From Brevundimonas sp. (GTDB taxonomy: Bacteria > Pseudomonadota > Alphaproteobacteria > Caulobacterales > Caulobacteraceae), in contig NZ_JAHBYB010000006.1 in assembly GCF_019636155.1 (NCBI RefSeq), positions 1 through 64,000 of the forward strand: a DNA stretch of 64,000 nucleotides, given 5' to 3'. This document shows positions 18,311-27,632 of the stretch, one piece after another. Position 1 is the stretch's first letter. Each line of letters opens with the position of its first letter. Below the pieces are notes generated by a model. It worked only from the letters and a program-made list of their open reading frames with translations, ran no database searches and was not told where the DNA came from. A program made the position numbers and the translations under genes.

Positions 18311-18384
18311 GATTCGCCAGTGGTTACGGGCGTCTTAAGGAAACGCCGGGAGCGTTAAGGGAAGGTTACCGGATAGCTTGAGTC
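18311..18384 (-). promoter_or_regulatory. ftsZ upstream control region: two CtrA-like boxes flanked by two GANTC sites
   Basis: Between ftsA and ftsZ are TTAC-N7-TTAA (18324-18338) and TTAA-N7-TTAC (18355-18369), each matching seven of eight positions of the CtrA box TTAA-N7-TTAA. GANTC sites lie outside them at 18311-18315 (GATTC) and 18380-18384 (GAGTC). In C. crescentus, ftsZ is repressed by CtrA and its promoter needs CcrM methylation. The same arrangement is visible here. Confidence 0.7.
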
Positions 18385-18452
18385 GGACCCCCGCGAAGGG
18401 GTTTCGTTAACCTTGGCCGCAAATTTTCCGTGCCCGGATGGGGCGTTCGGGG

Positions 18453-19778
18453 TCAGAGGTTGTCACGCAGCCAGCCGGCGGCGCGCGCGACCAGGTTGCC
18501 GCGATGCACGCGCGGGGCGTCGGCGGCGCCGATCTGGCGCGACATCAGCTTGCGCGCCGAGACCGCCTCGCGCGGGCCGTAGGCGGCGCGCAGCAGCACC
18601 CCGGCCGAGGCGCAGAAGGCCGGACCGGAGGCGGCGTCGGCCAGGTGGGGCGCGCGCTGGGGCCGGCCCAGGCGCACGGGCCGGTCGAAAATGCGGACGG
18701 CCAGTTCGCGCACGCCCGTCAGCTGGCTGCCGCCGCCGGTCAGGACCACTCCGGCGCCAGGATCGATCAGGGCGCCCTTTTCGCGCAGGCGGTCGCGCAG
18801 CAGCTCCAGCGTCTCCTCGACCCGGGCCGAGATGATGGTCTTCAGCATGGCGCGCGGCACCACGACCGGGCCGGCGGAGGGGTCTTCGCCGCGCGGGGGC
18901 GCCTCCAGCATCTCGCGGTCCTCGTTGGCCGAGGCCATGGCCGAGCCGTGCAGGGTCTTCAGACGCTCGGCGCCCGAACGGCTGGTCGACAGGGCGCAGG
19001 CGATGTCGGAGGTGATGTGGTCGCCTCCGACGCCGACGCTTTCGACATGGATCAGGGACCGGTCGCGCCAGACGGCCGCGGTGGTGGCCCCGCCGCCCAT
19101 GTCGATACAGACGCAGCCCAGGTCCATCTCGTCCTCCTCCAGCGCCGCCAGGGAGGAGACGACGGGGGCCGAGACGACGCCCTGGAGGTCCAGATGGGCC
19201 AGCTCCAGACAGTGGCTGAGGGCGCCGAAGACGCTCTCGGCCATCGACACCACCAGCAGGTCCAGGCCCAGGGCGCCGCCGCGCATGGCGCGCGGGTCGC
19301 GCACCCCGCGGGCGCCGTCGACCGACCAGGCGACGGGCAGGACATGGATGGGCCGGCGGTTGGGCAGTTTGAGCCTGGCCAGGGCCAGGCCGATGGCGCG
19401 GGCCAGGTCGGCGTCGTCGATCGGCCGGGCGCCCAGGGAGACCTCGGCGCGGATGCGGTGGCTGGCCATCTGGCCGATCGGGGTGGTGACGATGACGCCC
19501 GAGACCGCGGCCCCGGCGGCCCGTTCGGCCCGTTCGACAGCGTGGCCGATGGCGCCGGCGGCCTCGTCCATGTTGACGATGGCCCCGCCCTTGATCCCCT
19601 TGGCCTGGACATGGCTGGCCCCGGCGACGCGGATGGTGCGGTCGGCGTGGCGCACCCCGTCCGGCTTCATGATGAAGCAGGAGACCTTGGAATGGCCCAG
19701 GTCCAGGGCCGCGACCACGGGCGCGCGCGCGGCGCCCAGGGCGGCGGTCTTCGGATTGTCACCCACGCGTCCGGCCAT
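18453..19778 (-). CDS. ftsA: Cell division protein FtsA
   Basis: A 441-residue actin-family ATPase that tethers FtsZ to the membrane. The phosphate-1 loop DLGHSKVSC is near residue 26 and the phosphate-2 region CIDMGGGATT near 224. Adenosine-site VVLTGGGSQL and the C-terminal membrane-targeting amphipathic helix (GNLVARAAGWLRDNL) are also clear. It follows ftsQ by 20 bases. The gap to ftsZ contains the ftsZ promoter region. Confidence 0.97.
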   Translation of the reverse strand: MAGRVGDNPKTAALGAARAPVVAALDLGHSKVSCFIMKPDGVRHADRTIRVAGASHVQAKGIKGGAIVNMDEAAGAIGHAVERAERAAGAAVSGVIVTTPIGQMASHRIRAEVSLGARPIDDADLARAIGLALARLKLPNRRPIHVLPVAWSVDGARGVRDPRAMRGGALGLDLLVVSMAESVFGALSHCLELAHLDLQGVVSAPVVSSLAALEEDEMDLGCVCIDMGGGATTAAVWRDRSLIHVESVGVGGDHITSDIACALSTSRSGAERLKTLHGSAMASANEDREMLEAPPRGEDPSAGPVVVPRAMLKTIISARVEETLELLRDRLREKGALIDPGAGVVLTGGGSQLTGVRELAVRIFDRPVRLGRPQRAPHLADAASGPAFCASAGVLLRAAYGPREAVSARKLMSRQIGAADAPRVHRGNLVARAAGWLRDNL

Positions 19779-19798
19779 ACGCCCGCGACTCCTTCAGA

Positions 19799-20680
19799 TC
19801 ACGCATCACCGCCGTCGGAGGGCCGGACGGCGATCTCCTCGGGCGTTCTCAGGTCGACCCGGGCGAAGCCCAGGTCCAGCAGGCGCTCGCGCTGGTCCAG
19901 GGCGTCCAGCCGGATCAGGGCGGCATCCTGGCCCAGGGCCGGCAACTGGATCAGCGACCCGTCCTTGAGCCGCAGGTCCCAGCGGCGCTCGTCCACCCGC
20001 ACCAGGGCGTCGACGCGGCCCATCAGGCGCGGGCGCTGGGCCAGAAGCGGCAGGATGTCGGCGGCGGCCTGGTCGGCGCCCTTGCCGACCACCAGGGGCA
20101 GCTGGGGATAGCGGGCCGCCTGGGCGCCGGGAATGACCGCCCCGTCGCCGTCGATGACCCAGGCGCGGCCGGCGTTCTGCCACACGGCCAGGCGGTCGTG
20201 CTCCTGGACCTCGACGATCAGAGTGTCGGGCAGCAGGCGGACCACGCGCGCCTCGCGCACCCAGCCGACGGCCTCGACCTGGCGGCGCAACTGGTCCAGG
20301 TCCAGGCCGATGATGGGCATGCCGGACTGAAGCGCCAGCGCCTGCTGGATCGCCGGCTGGGCCTCGGCCGAGGCGCCGGTGACATGGACGCGGCGCAGCT
20401 TCAGCCCCATGCCGGTGGTCACACCGTCGACCCCGTGGGAGACCGAGGCGCCGATGCGTTCGGCCCGGCCGCCGGTGGCCAGGACGGCGACCAGGACCAG
20501 GGCGCCGGCCGCCATGCTGAGCATCACCGCGCGCGGCGACAGGTCCAGCCGGCCCAGGGCCGCGACCTTGGCCGGGGTGGCCGGGGCGTTGCGGGGCGCG
20601 CGGCCGCGCCCGGCGCCCGAGCCGCCGCGTCCGCCCGCCGGCGCGCCCTGACGTCTGCCGCCGCGAACTACCGCCGGCAT
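19799..20680 (-). CDS. ftsQ: Cell division protein FtsQ
   Basis: A 293-residue bitopic divisome protein. It has an Arg/Gly/Ala-rich cytoplasmic tail (about 50 residues), one membrane helix (about 51-71), a periplasmic POTRA domain beginning [11 protein letters not shown] and a beta domain ([17 protein letters not shown]). FtsQ recruits FtsB and FtsL. The ATG at 20680 is chosen over one at 20701 because GGAGG lies about nine bases upstream. It overlaps the end of ddl by 13 bases. Confidence 0.92.
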   Translation of the reverse strand: MPAVVRGGRRQGAPAGGRGGSGAGRGRAPRNAPATPAKVAALGRLDLSPRAVMLSMAAGALVLVAVLATGGRAERIGASVSHGVDGVTTGMGLKLRRVHVTGASAEAQPAIQQALALQSGMPIIGLDLDQLRRQVEAVGWVREARVVRLLPDTLIVEVQEHDRLAVWQNAGRAWVIDGDGAVIPGAQAARYPQLPLVVGKGADQAAADILPLLAQRPRLMGRVDALVRVDERRWDLRLKDGSLIQLPALGQDAALIRLDALDQRERLLDLGFARVDLRTPEEIAVRPSDGGDA

Positions 20681-21606
20681 GAGGCGTCCTCCACCATCCA
20701 TCGAACCAGGGCCGGGTAGTCCATTCCCGCGTGCGCGGCCTGTTCGGGCACGAGCGAGGTCGGGGTCATTCCCGGCTGGGTGTTGACCTCCAGCAGGACG
20801 AGATCGTCCTTAACATCGTCATAACGGAAGTCGGCGCGCGACACCCCGCGGCAGCCCATGGCGGCGTGGGCGCGCTCGGCCTGGCGCAGGCAGCGCTCGA
20901 ACACCGCCGGCGGCAGGGGGGCCGGCAGGACGTGGACCGAGCCCCCGGGGGCGTATTTGGCCTCATAGTCGTAGAAGCCCTTGACCGGGGTGATGTCGGT
21001 CACGGTCAGGGCGCGCGGGCCGGACGCCTCACCCAGGACGGCGACGCACAGTTCGCGCCCGGCGATGAAGGGCTCGACCATCACCTGTTCGCCATAGGTC
21101 CAGTCGTCGGCGCCGACGGCGGTCTGGGGGGCGTTGGCGCCCTCGGGCACCAGGAAGACACCGACGGACGAGCCCTCGGCGTTCGGCTTGATCACATAGG
21201 GCGGGGCGATGACGTGGCGGCGCGCCACCTCATGCCGGTCGAACAGGCCGCCGCCCGGAACGGCCAGGCCGGCGGCCGCCAGCACGGCCTTGGACTTGTC
21301 CTTGTCCATGGCCAGGGCCGAGGCCAGGACGCCGGAATGGGTGTAGGGAAGGGCCAGGGTCTCCAGCACCCCCTGGACGCAGCCGTCCTCGCCCCAGACG
21401 CCGTGCAGGGCGTTGAAGGCGACGTCGGGCTTCAGCGCGGCCAGCACCTGGGCCAGGTCGCGGCCGGCGTCGACGCGGGTGACGCGATAGCCGACCGTCT
21501 CCAGGGCCGCGGCGCAGCCTTCGCCGGACGACAGGGAGACCTCGCGCTCGGACGACAGCCCGCCCATCAGGACGGCGACGTGCATGTCTTGGGGACGGCG
21601 GGTCAT
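20668..21606 (-). CDS. ddl: D-alanine--D-alanine ligase
   Basis: About 312 residues with an ATP-grasp fold. It makes the D-Ala-D-Ala dipeptide added by MurF. Motifs visible are the start [24 protein letters not shown], the Lys-bearing [14 protein letters not shown] loop, SRADFRYDD and [22 protein letters not shown] 21606 gives the usual short N terminus; a GTG at 21633 is also possible. It is the first gene of the ddl-ftsQ-ftsA group and is separated from murB by a repeat-containing gap. Confidence 0.93.
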   Translation of the reverse strand: MTRRPQDMHVAVLMGGLSSEREVSLSSGEGCAAALETVGYRVTRVDAGRDLAQVLAALKPDVAFNALHGVWGEDGCVQGVLETLALPYTHSGVLASALAMDKDKSKAVLAAAGLAVPGGGLFDRHEVARRHVIAPPYVIKPNAEGSSVGVFLVPEGANAPQTAVGADDWTYGEQVMVEPFIAGRELCVAVLGEASGPRALTVTDITPVKGFYDYEAKYAPGGSVHVLPAPLPPAVFERCLRQAERAHAAMGCRGVSRADFRYDDVKDDLVLLEVNTQPGMTPTSLVPEQAAHAGMDYPALVRWMVEDASCRR

Positions 21607-21717
21607 GCGGAACTCGAAACGGGCGCGAGCCACCTTGATCGCCGAAGGTTGGTTTACGCCGGGTTTACTAAGAGCCGATCTCGACGAGTCTTCTCTCCTC
21701 GAGGGAGAGGCCGCAGT

Positions 21718-21860
21718 CGTCTCCTCCCCATTTCATGGGGAGGGGGACCGCCGCAGGCGGTGGAGGGGATCTTCAGGGGCGCCAAGACAGAACCCCTCCG
21801 TCTCGTCGGCTGTCGCCGCCGATCCACCTCCCCATCGCTGCGCGACAGGGAGGAGACGGG
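21718..21860. repeat. Two-module dispersed repeat (order B-A) between ddl and murB
   Basis: Module B (21718-21770) contains CCTCCCCATTTCATGGGGAGG and the ACCGCCGCAGGCGGT palindrome. A 15-base linker and module A (21786-21860) follow, starting GACAGAACCCCTCCGTC and ending GGGAGGAGACGG. The same two modules recur at 25006-25137 in opposite orientation and in the other order. Nothing else is visible between murB and ddl. Confidence 0.8.
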
Positions 21861-21872
21861 AAGGCAGGCCTT

Positions 21873-22799
21873 TCAGCCGGGCCGCCCGATCCGCCGGATC
21901 TCCCAGTCCAGCTGGACGCCGGTCTTCTTCAGGACATCGGCGCGCACGGCCTCGCCCAGCGCCTCTATGTCGGCGGCGGTGGCCTCGCCGGGGTTGATCA
22001 TGAAGTTGGAATGCAGGTCGCTGAACATCGCCCCGCCGCCCCCAAAAGGAAGTGGCGCGGCGTGAAGCCGGCCGCGCCAGCCCGCCTCGTCCACCAGTTT
22101 CCATGACGAATGGCCGGGCGGGTTCTTGAAGGTGGAGCCGCCGGTCTTTTCGCGGATCGGCTGGGTCTGTTCGCGGCGGGCGGTGATCTCGTCGATCCGG
22201 GCCTGGACGGCCTCGGGCGCGTCGGGCGTCCCGCGATAGACGGCCTCGACCCAGATGATGTCGGCGGGGGCCTTTGAATGGCGGTAGGTGTAGCCGAAGT
22301 CGGCCAGGGCGTAGTCGACCCGTTCGCCCGCCCGGTTCAGCCCCCAGGCCGAGACCAGCACATCCTTGGTCTCCGACCCATAGCAGCCCGCGTTCATGGT
22401 CAGGGCGCCCCCGACCGCGCCGGGAATGCCGGCATAGAACTCCAGCCCCGCCAGGCCCGCCCTGGCGCTGGCGCGGGCCACCATGCTGTCCAGCGCCCCG
22501 GCCCCGGCGGTGATCGTATCGCCATCAGCGTTCACCTGACCCCAGGCGCGGCCGGCCAGGCGGATGACCACCCCCTCGATCCCGCCGTCGCGGACGATGA
22601 CGTTGGAGCCGACGCCCAGCACCGTCACCGGGACCGCCGGGTCCAGCGCCTTCAGGAAGTCCGCCAGATCGTCGGCGTCGGCCGGAATGAACAGCACATC
22701 CGCCGCCCCGCCCACCCGAAACCAGGTGTAGGGCGCCAAGGGCTCGTCCCGCAGCAGCTTGCCGCGTGTGGGGGGAAGGTGGTCGCGCCAGGTCATCAT
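21873..22799 (-). CDS. murB: UDP-N-acetylenolpyruvoylglucosamine reductase
   Basis: A 308-residue FAD enzyme that reduces UDP-GlcNAc-enolpyruvate to UDP-MurNAc with NADPH. FAD-binding segments are [11 protein letters not shown] and [14 protein letters not shown]. The substrate region is [22 protein letters not shown], and the catalytic-serine segment is [14 protein letters not shown]. An eight-residue insertion ([11 protein letters not shown] 22038-22061) sits just before this segment. The start overlaps the vapC stop (ATGA), so murB translation is probably coupled to the toxin gene. Confidence 0.95.
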   Translation of the reverse strand: MMTWRDHLPPTRGKLLRDEPLAPYTWFRVGGAADVLFIPADADDLADFLKALDPAVPVTVLGVGSNVIVRDGGIEGVVIRLAGRAWGQVNADGDTITAGAGALDSMVARASARAGLAGLEFYAGIPGAVGGALTMNAGCYGSETKDVLVSAWGLNRAGERVDYALADFGYTYRHSKAPADIIWVEAVYRGTPDAPEAVQARIDEITARREQTQPIREKTGGSTFKNPPGHSSWKLVDEAGWRGRLHAAPLPFGGGGAMFSDLHSNFMINPGEATAADIEALGEAVRADVLKKTGVQLDWEIRRIGRPG

Positions 22800-23191
22800 G
22801 CGGGCTCGATATCGGTGCGGGTGAAATCGTCGTCCTTGTAGAGCATGGGCGCATTTGCCTGGCGCGCGCAGGCATAGGCGAAGCAGTCGCCGAAATTCAG
22901 CGCGGCGGGATGACGGCCCTTGCCATAGCGGGCGTGGGCGGCAAGCGCCCCATGTCGCACTTCGGCCGGAACGGCCAACACCTCGACGCCGAACGCCTTG
23001 AGAAACGCCTCGACCGCGGTCTCGCTGTCATCGAGGTCAAGCCTGAGGCGACGGGCCACGGCCAGGGTCGCCTCCCACACGGCCAGGGGCGAGGTGATCC
23101 GACGTGGGTAGGTTGCCATGCGCGCGAACAGATGGCGCGCATCATCCTCGTCCGTGAGGATCGCCGTGATCGCCGAAGCGTCCAGGAACAT
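22796..23191 (-). CDS. vapC: VapC-type PIN-domain ribonuclease toxin
   Basis: A 131-residue PIN-domain protein. The acidic quartet for metal binding is visible as Asp4 (MFLDAS), Glu40 (AVWEA), Asp102 (NFGDCFAYA) and Asp120/121 (YKDDDF). VapC toxins cut specific RNAs, often initiator tRNA or rRNA, and are neutralised by VapB. Its ATG overlaps the vapB stop by one base (TGATG) and its own stop overlaps the murB start. All catalytic residues are intact, so it is likely functional. Confidence 0.92.
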   Translation of the reverse strand: MFLDASAITAILTDEDDARHLFARMATYPRRITSPLAVWEATLAVARRLRLDLDDSETAVEAFLKAFGVEVLAVPAEVRHGALAAHARYGKGRHPAALNFGDCFAYACARQANAPMLYKDDDFTRTDIEPA

Positions 23192-23436
23192 CAGGACTCC
23201 TCATAAAGGCCGTCGATCCAGGCCTTATCCACCGGCTGCCCGCCTTCCCGATCGCCCCGTGCGATCAAGGCGCGCGTAAAGGCCACCCCGCGCTCGACGA
23301 AATCGGAGGGCGTTTCAACCTGGTCCAGCTCGCGGCGCAAGGCGCGGCGGACCGCCTCGGTCTTGCTGATGCGGCCGATACGGCTCAGGCGCTCGGCCAT
23401 CTGATCGACTTCCGGATCTTTCACGTAAAGAGCCAT
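23191..23436 (-). CDS. vapB: VapB-type antitoxin
   Basis: An 81-residue antitoxin of the Rv0623/PF07704-like VapB group. The N-terminal DNA-binding part (MALYVKDPEVDQMAERLSRI, then SKTEAVRRALRREL) is ribbon-helix-helix-like. The acidic C-terminal tail should wrap around VapC. Upstream lies an AT-rich palindromic operator where the VapBC complex could repress its own promoter. It lies 93 bases after murC in the same direction. Confidence 0.9.
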   Translation of the reverse strand: MALYVKDPEVDQMAERLSRIGRISKTEAVRRALRRELDQVETPSDFVERGVAFTRALIARGDREGGQPVDKAWIDGLYEES

Positions 23437-23480
23437 GGTATATCCTCAGCGGTATATAGATATATTATCGCATGGATATA
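23437..23480 (-). promoter_or_regulatory. vapBC operator/promoter region
   Basis: An unusually AT-rich stretch immediately before vapB carries GGTATAT at 23437-23443 and 23451-23457 and GATATA at 23459-23464 and 23475-23480. These are partly inverted with respect to each other. This fits an autoregulatory VapB operator over a -10 region. The exact promoter elements cannot be fixed by eye. Confidence 0.5.
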
Positions 23481-23529
23481 GGGTTGTCGCCCTCTCGATG
23501 AAACGGGACAGGCGCGAGGGCCGCAAGGC

Positions 23530-24957
23530 TCAAGCCAGGGCCTCCAGCTGGGCCGGAAGGGCATAGGCCCACTGGGTGATGTCGCCGGCGCCCAGAAGGA
23601 CCACCAGGTCGCCGGGCCGGGTTTCGGCCGCGATCGCCTGGGCCAGGGCGGCGGGGCCTTCCAGCGCCTGGACCTGACGATGGCCGAAGCGGCGCACCCC
23701 TTCGACCAGGGCGTGTTTGTCGACCCCCTCGATCGGCGCCTCTCCGGCCGGATAGACGTCGGCGACCAGCACCGAATCCGCCTCGGAGAAACAGGTCGAG
23801 AAATCGTCCATCAGGTCGCGCAGGCGGGTGAAGCGGTGCGGCTGGACCACGGCGACCACGCGGCCGCCGGCGTCCTCGCCCTGGACCACCTCGCGCGCGG
23901 CCTTCAGCACGGCGGCGATCTCGACCGGGTGGTGGCCGTAGTCGTCGATGATCCGCACCCCCCGGGCCACCCCGGTGGTGGTGAAGCGGCGGCGGACCCC
24001 GCCGAACCCGGCCAGGCCGGCGCGGATGGCGTCGTCGTCCACCTGAAGCTCACGCGCCACGGCGATGGCGGCCAGGGCGTTCGACAGATTGTGGGCCCCG
24101 GTCATGGGCAGGCGGACGCCCTCGATCCGGTGCGCCTCGCCGTTCTGGATGACCACGTCGAACCGGGCGCCGTCGGCCCCCATGGTCACGTTCTCGGCCC
24201 GGACCATGGCCTGGGGGTTCAGGCCATAGGTGACCAGCCGCCGGTTGTCGATGCGCGAGACCAGGCGCTGGACCTCCGGATGGTCCAGGCAGACCACGCC
24301 GAAGCCGTAGAAGGGAATGTCCTCGATGAAGTCGCAGAAGGCCTTACGCACCGCGTCGAAGTCGCCGTAGTGGTCCAGGTGTTCCGGGTCGATGTTGGTG
24401 ATGATGGCGACGGTGCATTTCAGGCGCAGGAAGCTGCCGTCGCTTTCGTCCGCCTCGACCACGATCCAGTCGCCGTCGCCGACTTTCGCATTCGTGCCAT
24501 AGGCGTTGATGATGCCGCCGTTGACCACGGTCGGGTCCATGCCGGCGGCGTCCAGAAGGCTGGCGACCATGGAGGTGGTGGTGGTCTTGCCGTGGGTGCC
24601 GCCCACACCGATCGAGAACTGCAGCCGCATCAGCTCGGCCAGCATCTCGGCCCGGCGGACCAGGGGAATCCGCCGCCGGCGCGCCTCGACCAGTTCGGCG
24701 TTGTCGGCCTTGACCGCCGTGGAATAGACGACGGCCGAAACCCCCTCGCCGACATGTTCGGCGTCGTGGCCGATGAAGATGCGCGCGCCCAGCCGCTCCA
24801 GCCGTTCGGTGTTTGCGCTGGCCTTGGCGTCGGACCCCTGAACCCGATAGCCGATCTTCAGCATGATCTCGGCGATGCCGCTCATGCCGATGCCGCCGAT
24901 GCCCACGAAATGGACGGGGCCGAGGTCGAAGGGGACGGGGCGTAGGCGAGCGATCAT
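23530..24957 (-). CDS. murC: UDP-N-acetylmuramate--L-alanine ligase
   Basis: A 475-residue ATP-dependent Mur ligase that adds L-Ala to UDP-MurNAc. It has the N-terminal Rossmann motif [14 protein letters not shown] (18-31), the P-loop [10 protein letters not shown] (119-128), the EADESDGSF segment, [13 protein letters not shown] and the C-terminal [10 protein letters not shown]. Length is normal. It is the first gene of the murC-vapBC-murB group and is divergent from ccrM across a 247-base region with repeats, unlike the usual murG-murC adjacency. Confidence 0.97.
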   Translation of the reverse strand: MIARLRPVPFDLGPVHFVGIGGIGMSGIAEIMLKIGYRVQGSDAKASANTERLERLGARIFIGHDAEHVGEGVSAVVYSTAVKADNAELVEARRRRIPLVRRAEMLAELMRLQFSIGVGGTHGKTTTTSMVASLLDAAGMDPTVVNGGIINAYGTNAKVGDGDWIVVEADESDGSFLRLKCTVAIITNIDPEHLDHYGDFDAVRKAFCDFIEDIPFYGFGVVCLDHPEVQRLVSRIDNRRLVTYGLNPQAMVRAENVTMGADGARFDVVIQNGEAHRIEGVRLPMTGAHNLSNALAAIAVARELQVDDDAIRAGLAGFGGVRRRFTTTGVARGVRIIDDYGHHPVEIAAVLKAAREVVQGEDAGGRVVAVVQPHRFTRLRDLMDDFSTCFSEADSVLVADVYPAGEAPIEGVDKHALVEGVRRFGHRQVQALEGPAALAQAIAAETRPGDLVVLLGAGDITQWAYALPAQLEALA

Positions 24958-25005
24958 TGAGGCGTCTTAGCGGGGTCGATGATCGAATGCACGAGGGCGC
25001 GACAA

Positions 25006-25137
25006 GAACCCCTCCACCGCTTCGCGGTCCCCCTCCCCACGCCGTGGGGAGGAGACATGGCGACCGTCTCCTCCCTGTCGCGCCAGCGATGGGGAGGTGG
25101 ATCGGCGGCGTAGCCGACGAGACGGAGGGGTTCTGTC
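25006..25137. repeat. Two-module dispersed repeat between murC and ccrM
   Basis: This carries the reverse complement of module B (25006-25056) followed by the reverse complement of module A (25064-25137). Read on the minus strand the order is A then B, whereas the copy at 21718-21860 reads B then A on the plus strand. Both modules match the other copy closely, differing mainly in the small loops. The pair brackets murC-vapBC-murB. Confidence 0.8.
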
Positions 25138-25140
25138 AAG

Positions 25141-25170
25141 GAATCAACCCCGCCTTAACCGTAAGGATTC
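25141..25170 (+). promoter_or_regulatory. ccrM upstream region with a CtrA half-site and two GANTC sites
   Basis: GAATC (25141-25145) and GATTC (25166-25170) flank TTAACC (25155-25160), which is a CtrA half-site (TTAA-N7-GATT, second half poor). The coding start is 34 bases downstream. In C. crescentus the ccrM promoter is CtrA-activated and its leader GANTC methylation lowers expression. The parts seen here are consistent with that logic. Confidence 0.5.
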
Positions 25171-25186
25171 ACCGTGGCGGCCCTGA

Positions 25187-26282
<1,096 letters not shown>

Positions 26283-26284
<2 letters not shown>

Positions 26285-26314
26285 CGGGCGCCAGCTTGGC
26301 CTTAAGCGCCCGTC
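26283..26314 (+). terminator. Hairpin terminator after ccrM
   Basis: GACGGGCGC (26283-26291) pairs with GCGCCCGTC (26306-26314) and is followed by TTCACGTTTG. The left arm overlaps the ccrM stop codon. It separates ccrM from the glycosyltransferase gene. Confidence 0.5.
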
Positions 26315-26412
26315 TTCACGTTTGAAATTCGGCGTCCGGCGCGCGGAACCGGGGTCGCTCCGGAGGATTGAGGGAGCAGCGCGGACATGTGTCCCGCGCC
26401 GGAGTTTCCCAC

Positions 26413-27528
26413 ATGAAAATCGCCCAGGTCACGCCCCTTTATGAAGCCGTGCCGCCCAGACTGTATGGCGGCACCGAACGCGTCGTCGCCCATCTGACCG
26501 AAGCCCTGGTCGACCTGGGGCACGACGTCACCCTGTTCGCCAGCGCCGACGCCCAGACGCGGGCGCGGCTGGCCCCGGTGCGCGACCAGGCCCTGAGGCT
26601 GGACCCGGCGCCGCTGAAGTCGGACCTGGCGGCGCACATGACCATGCTGGCCCAGGTGATGGACCGGGCGGACGAGTTCGACATCATCCATTTCCACACC
26701 GACATGGTGCATTTCCCCTTCTTCCGGCGCTGGGCCGACAGGACGGTGACGACCCTTCACGGGCGGCTGGACATGAAGGACTTGCCCCAGGTGTACGACC
26801 GCTGGTCCCAGTTCGGCCTGGTGTCGATCTCGGACGATCAGCGCCGGCCCCTGCCCCGCGCCAACTGGAAGGCGACCGTTCATCACGGCATGCCGGGCGA
26901 CCTTTATCGGTTCTCCTCGAAGTCGGACGGCTATCTGGCCTTCCTGGGCCGGATCTCGCCGGAGAAGCGGCCGGATCGGGCCATCGAGATCGCGGCCAAG
27001 CTGAACAGGCCGCTGAAGATGGCGGCCAAGGTCGACGCCGCCGACAAGGTCTATTGGGAGACGGTCATCAGGCCGATGGTCGAGGCCAGTCCCCTGGTCG
27101 AATTCGTCGGCGAGATCGGCGACCATCAGAAGTCGGCCTTCCTGGGCGGGGCGGAGGCCCTGCTGTTCCCCATCGACTGGCCCGAGCCGTTCGGCCTGGT
27201 GATGATCGAGGCCATGGCCTGCGGGACGCCGGTGGTGGCCTTGCGCTGCGGCTCGACGCCCGAGGTGATCGAGGACGGCGAAACCGGCTTCCTGGTCGAT
27301 ACGGTCGAACAGGCGGTGGCGGCGGCCGGTCGGGCCCATTTGCTGGACCGGCAGGCGATCCGGGCCCGGTTCGACCTGCGCTTCTCGGCCACGGCCATGG
27401 CCCGGCGGTATCTCGATGTGTATGGCGACATCCTGGCGCGCAAGCCCTTCGCCGAGGCGCCCATGCCCGAGGTGGTGGCGCCGATCCGGCCTCTGGACGA
27501 GGCGCGCAGCTTCGCCGTCCCGGCCTGA
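26413..27528 (+). CDS. GT4-family glycosyltransferase
   Basis: A 371-residue retaining glycosyltransferase of the GT-B fold. The N-terminal glycine-rich start MKIAQVTPLYEAVPPRLYGGTERVV and the nucleotide-sugar region (FLGRISPEKRPDRAIEIA, then LFPIDWPEPFGLVMIEAMACGTPVVAL with the E-x7-E motif) match family GT4. The acceptor is unknown. ATG 26413 was chosen because the family N terminus begins there. It is followed 104 bases later by a debranching-enzyme gene; this pairing suggests a role in alpha-glucan or compatible-solute metabolism. Confidence 0.88.
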   Translation: MKIAQVTPLYEAVPPRLYGGTERVVAHLTEALVDLGHDVTLFASADAQTRARLAPVRDQALRLDPAPLKSDLAAHMTMLAQVMDRADEFDIIHFHTDMVHFPFFRRWADRTVTTLHGRLDMKDLPQVYDRWSQFGLVSISDDQRRPLPRANWKATVHHGMPGDLYRFSSKSDGYLAFLGRISPEKRPDRAIEIAAKLNRPLKMAAKVDAADKVYWETVIRPMVEASPLVEFVGEIGDHQKSAFLGGAEALLFPIDWPEPFGLVMIEAMACGTPVVALRCGSTPEVIEDGETGFLVDTVEQAVAAAGRAHLLDRQAIRARFDLRFSATAMARRYLDVYGDILARKPFAEAPMPEVVAPIRPLDEARSFAVPA

Positions 27529-27632
27529 GCGCTGAACCGACCGGGGGTCTTGTCCATTAGCGTACCAATGTGACCGCGATGGCGCCGCATTGAAGGGCGA
27601 GTCTGATCGCCGACGCCGACGACGGAGCCTTC

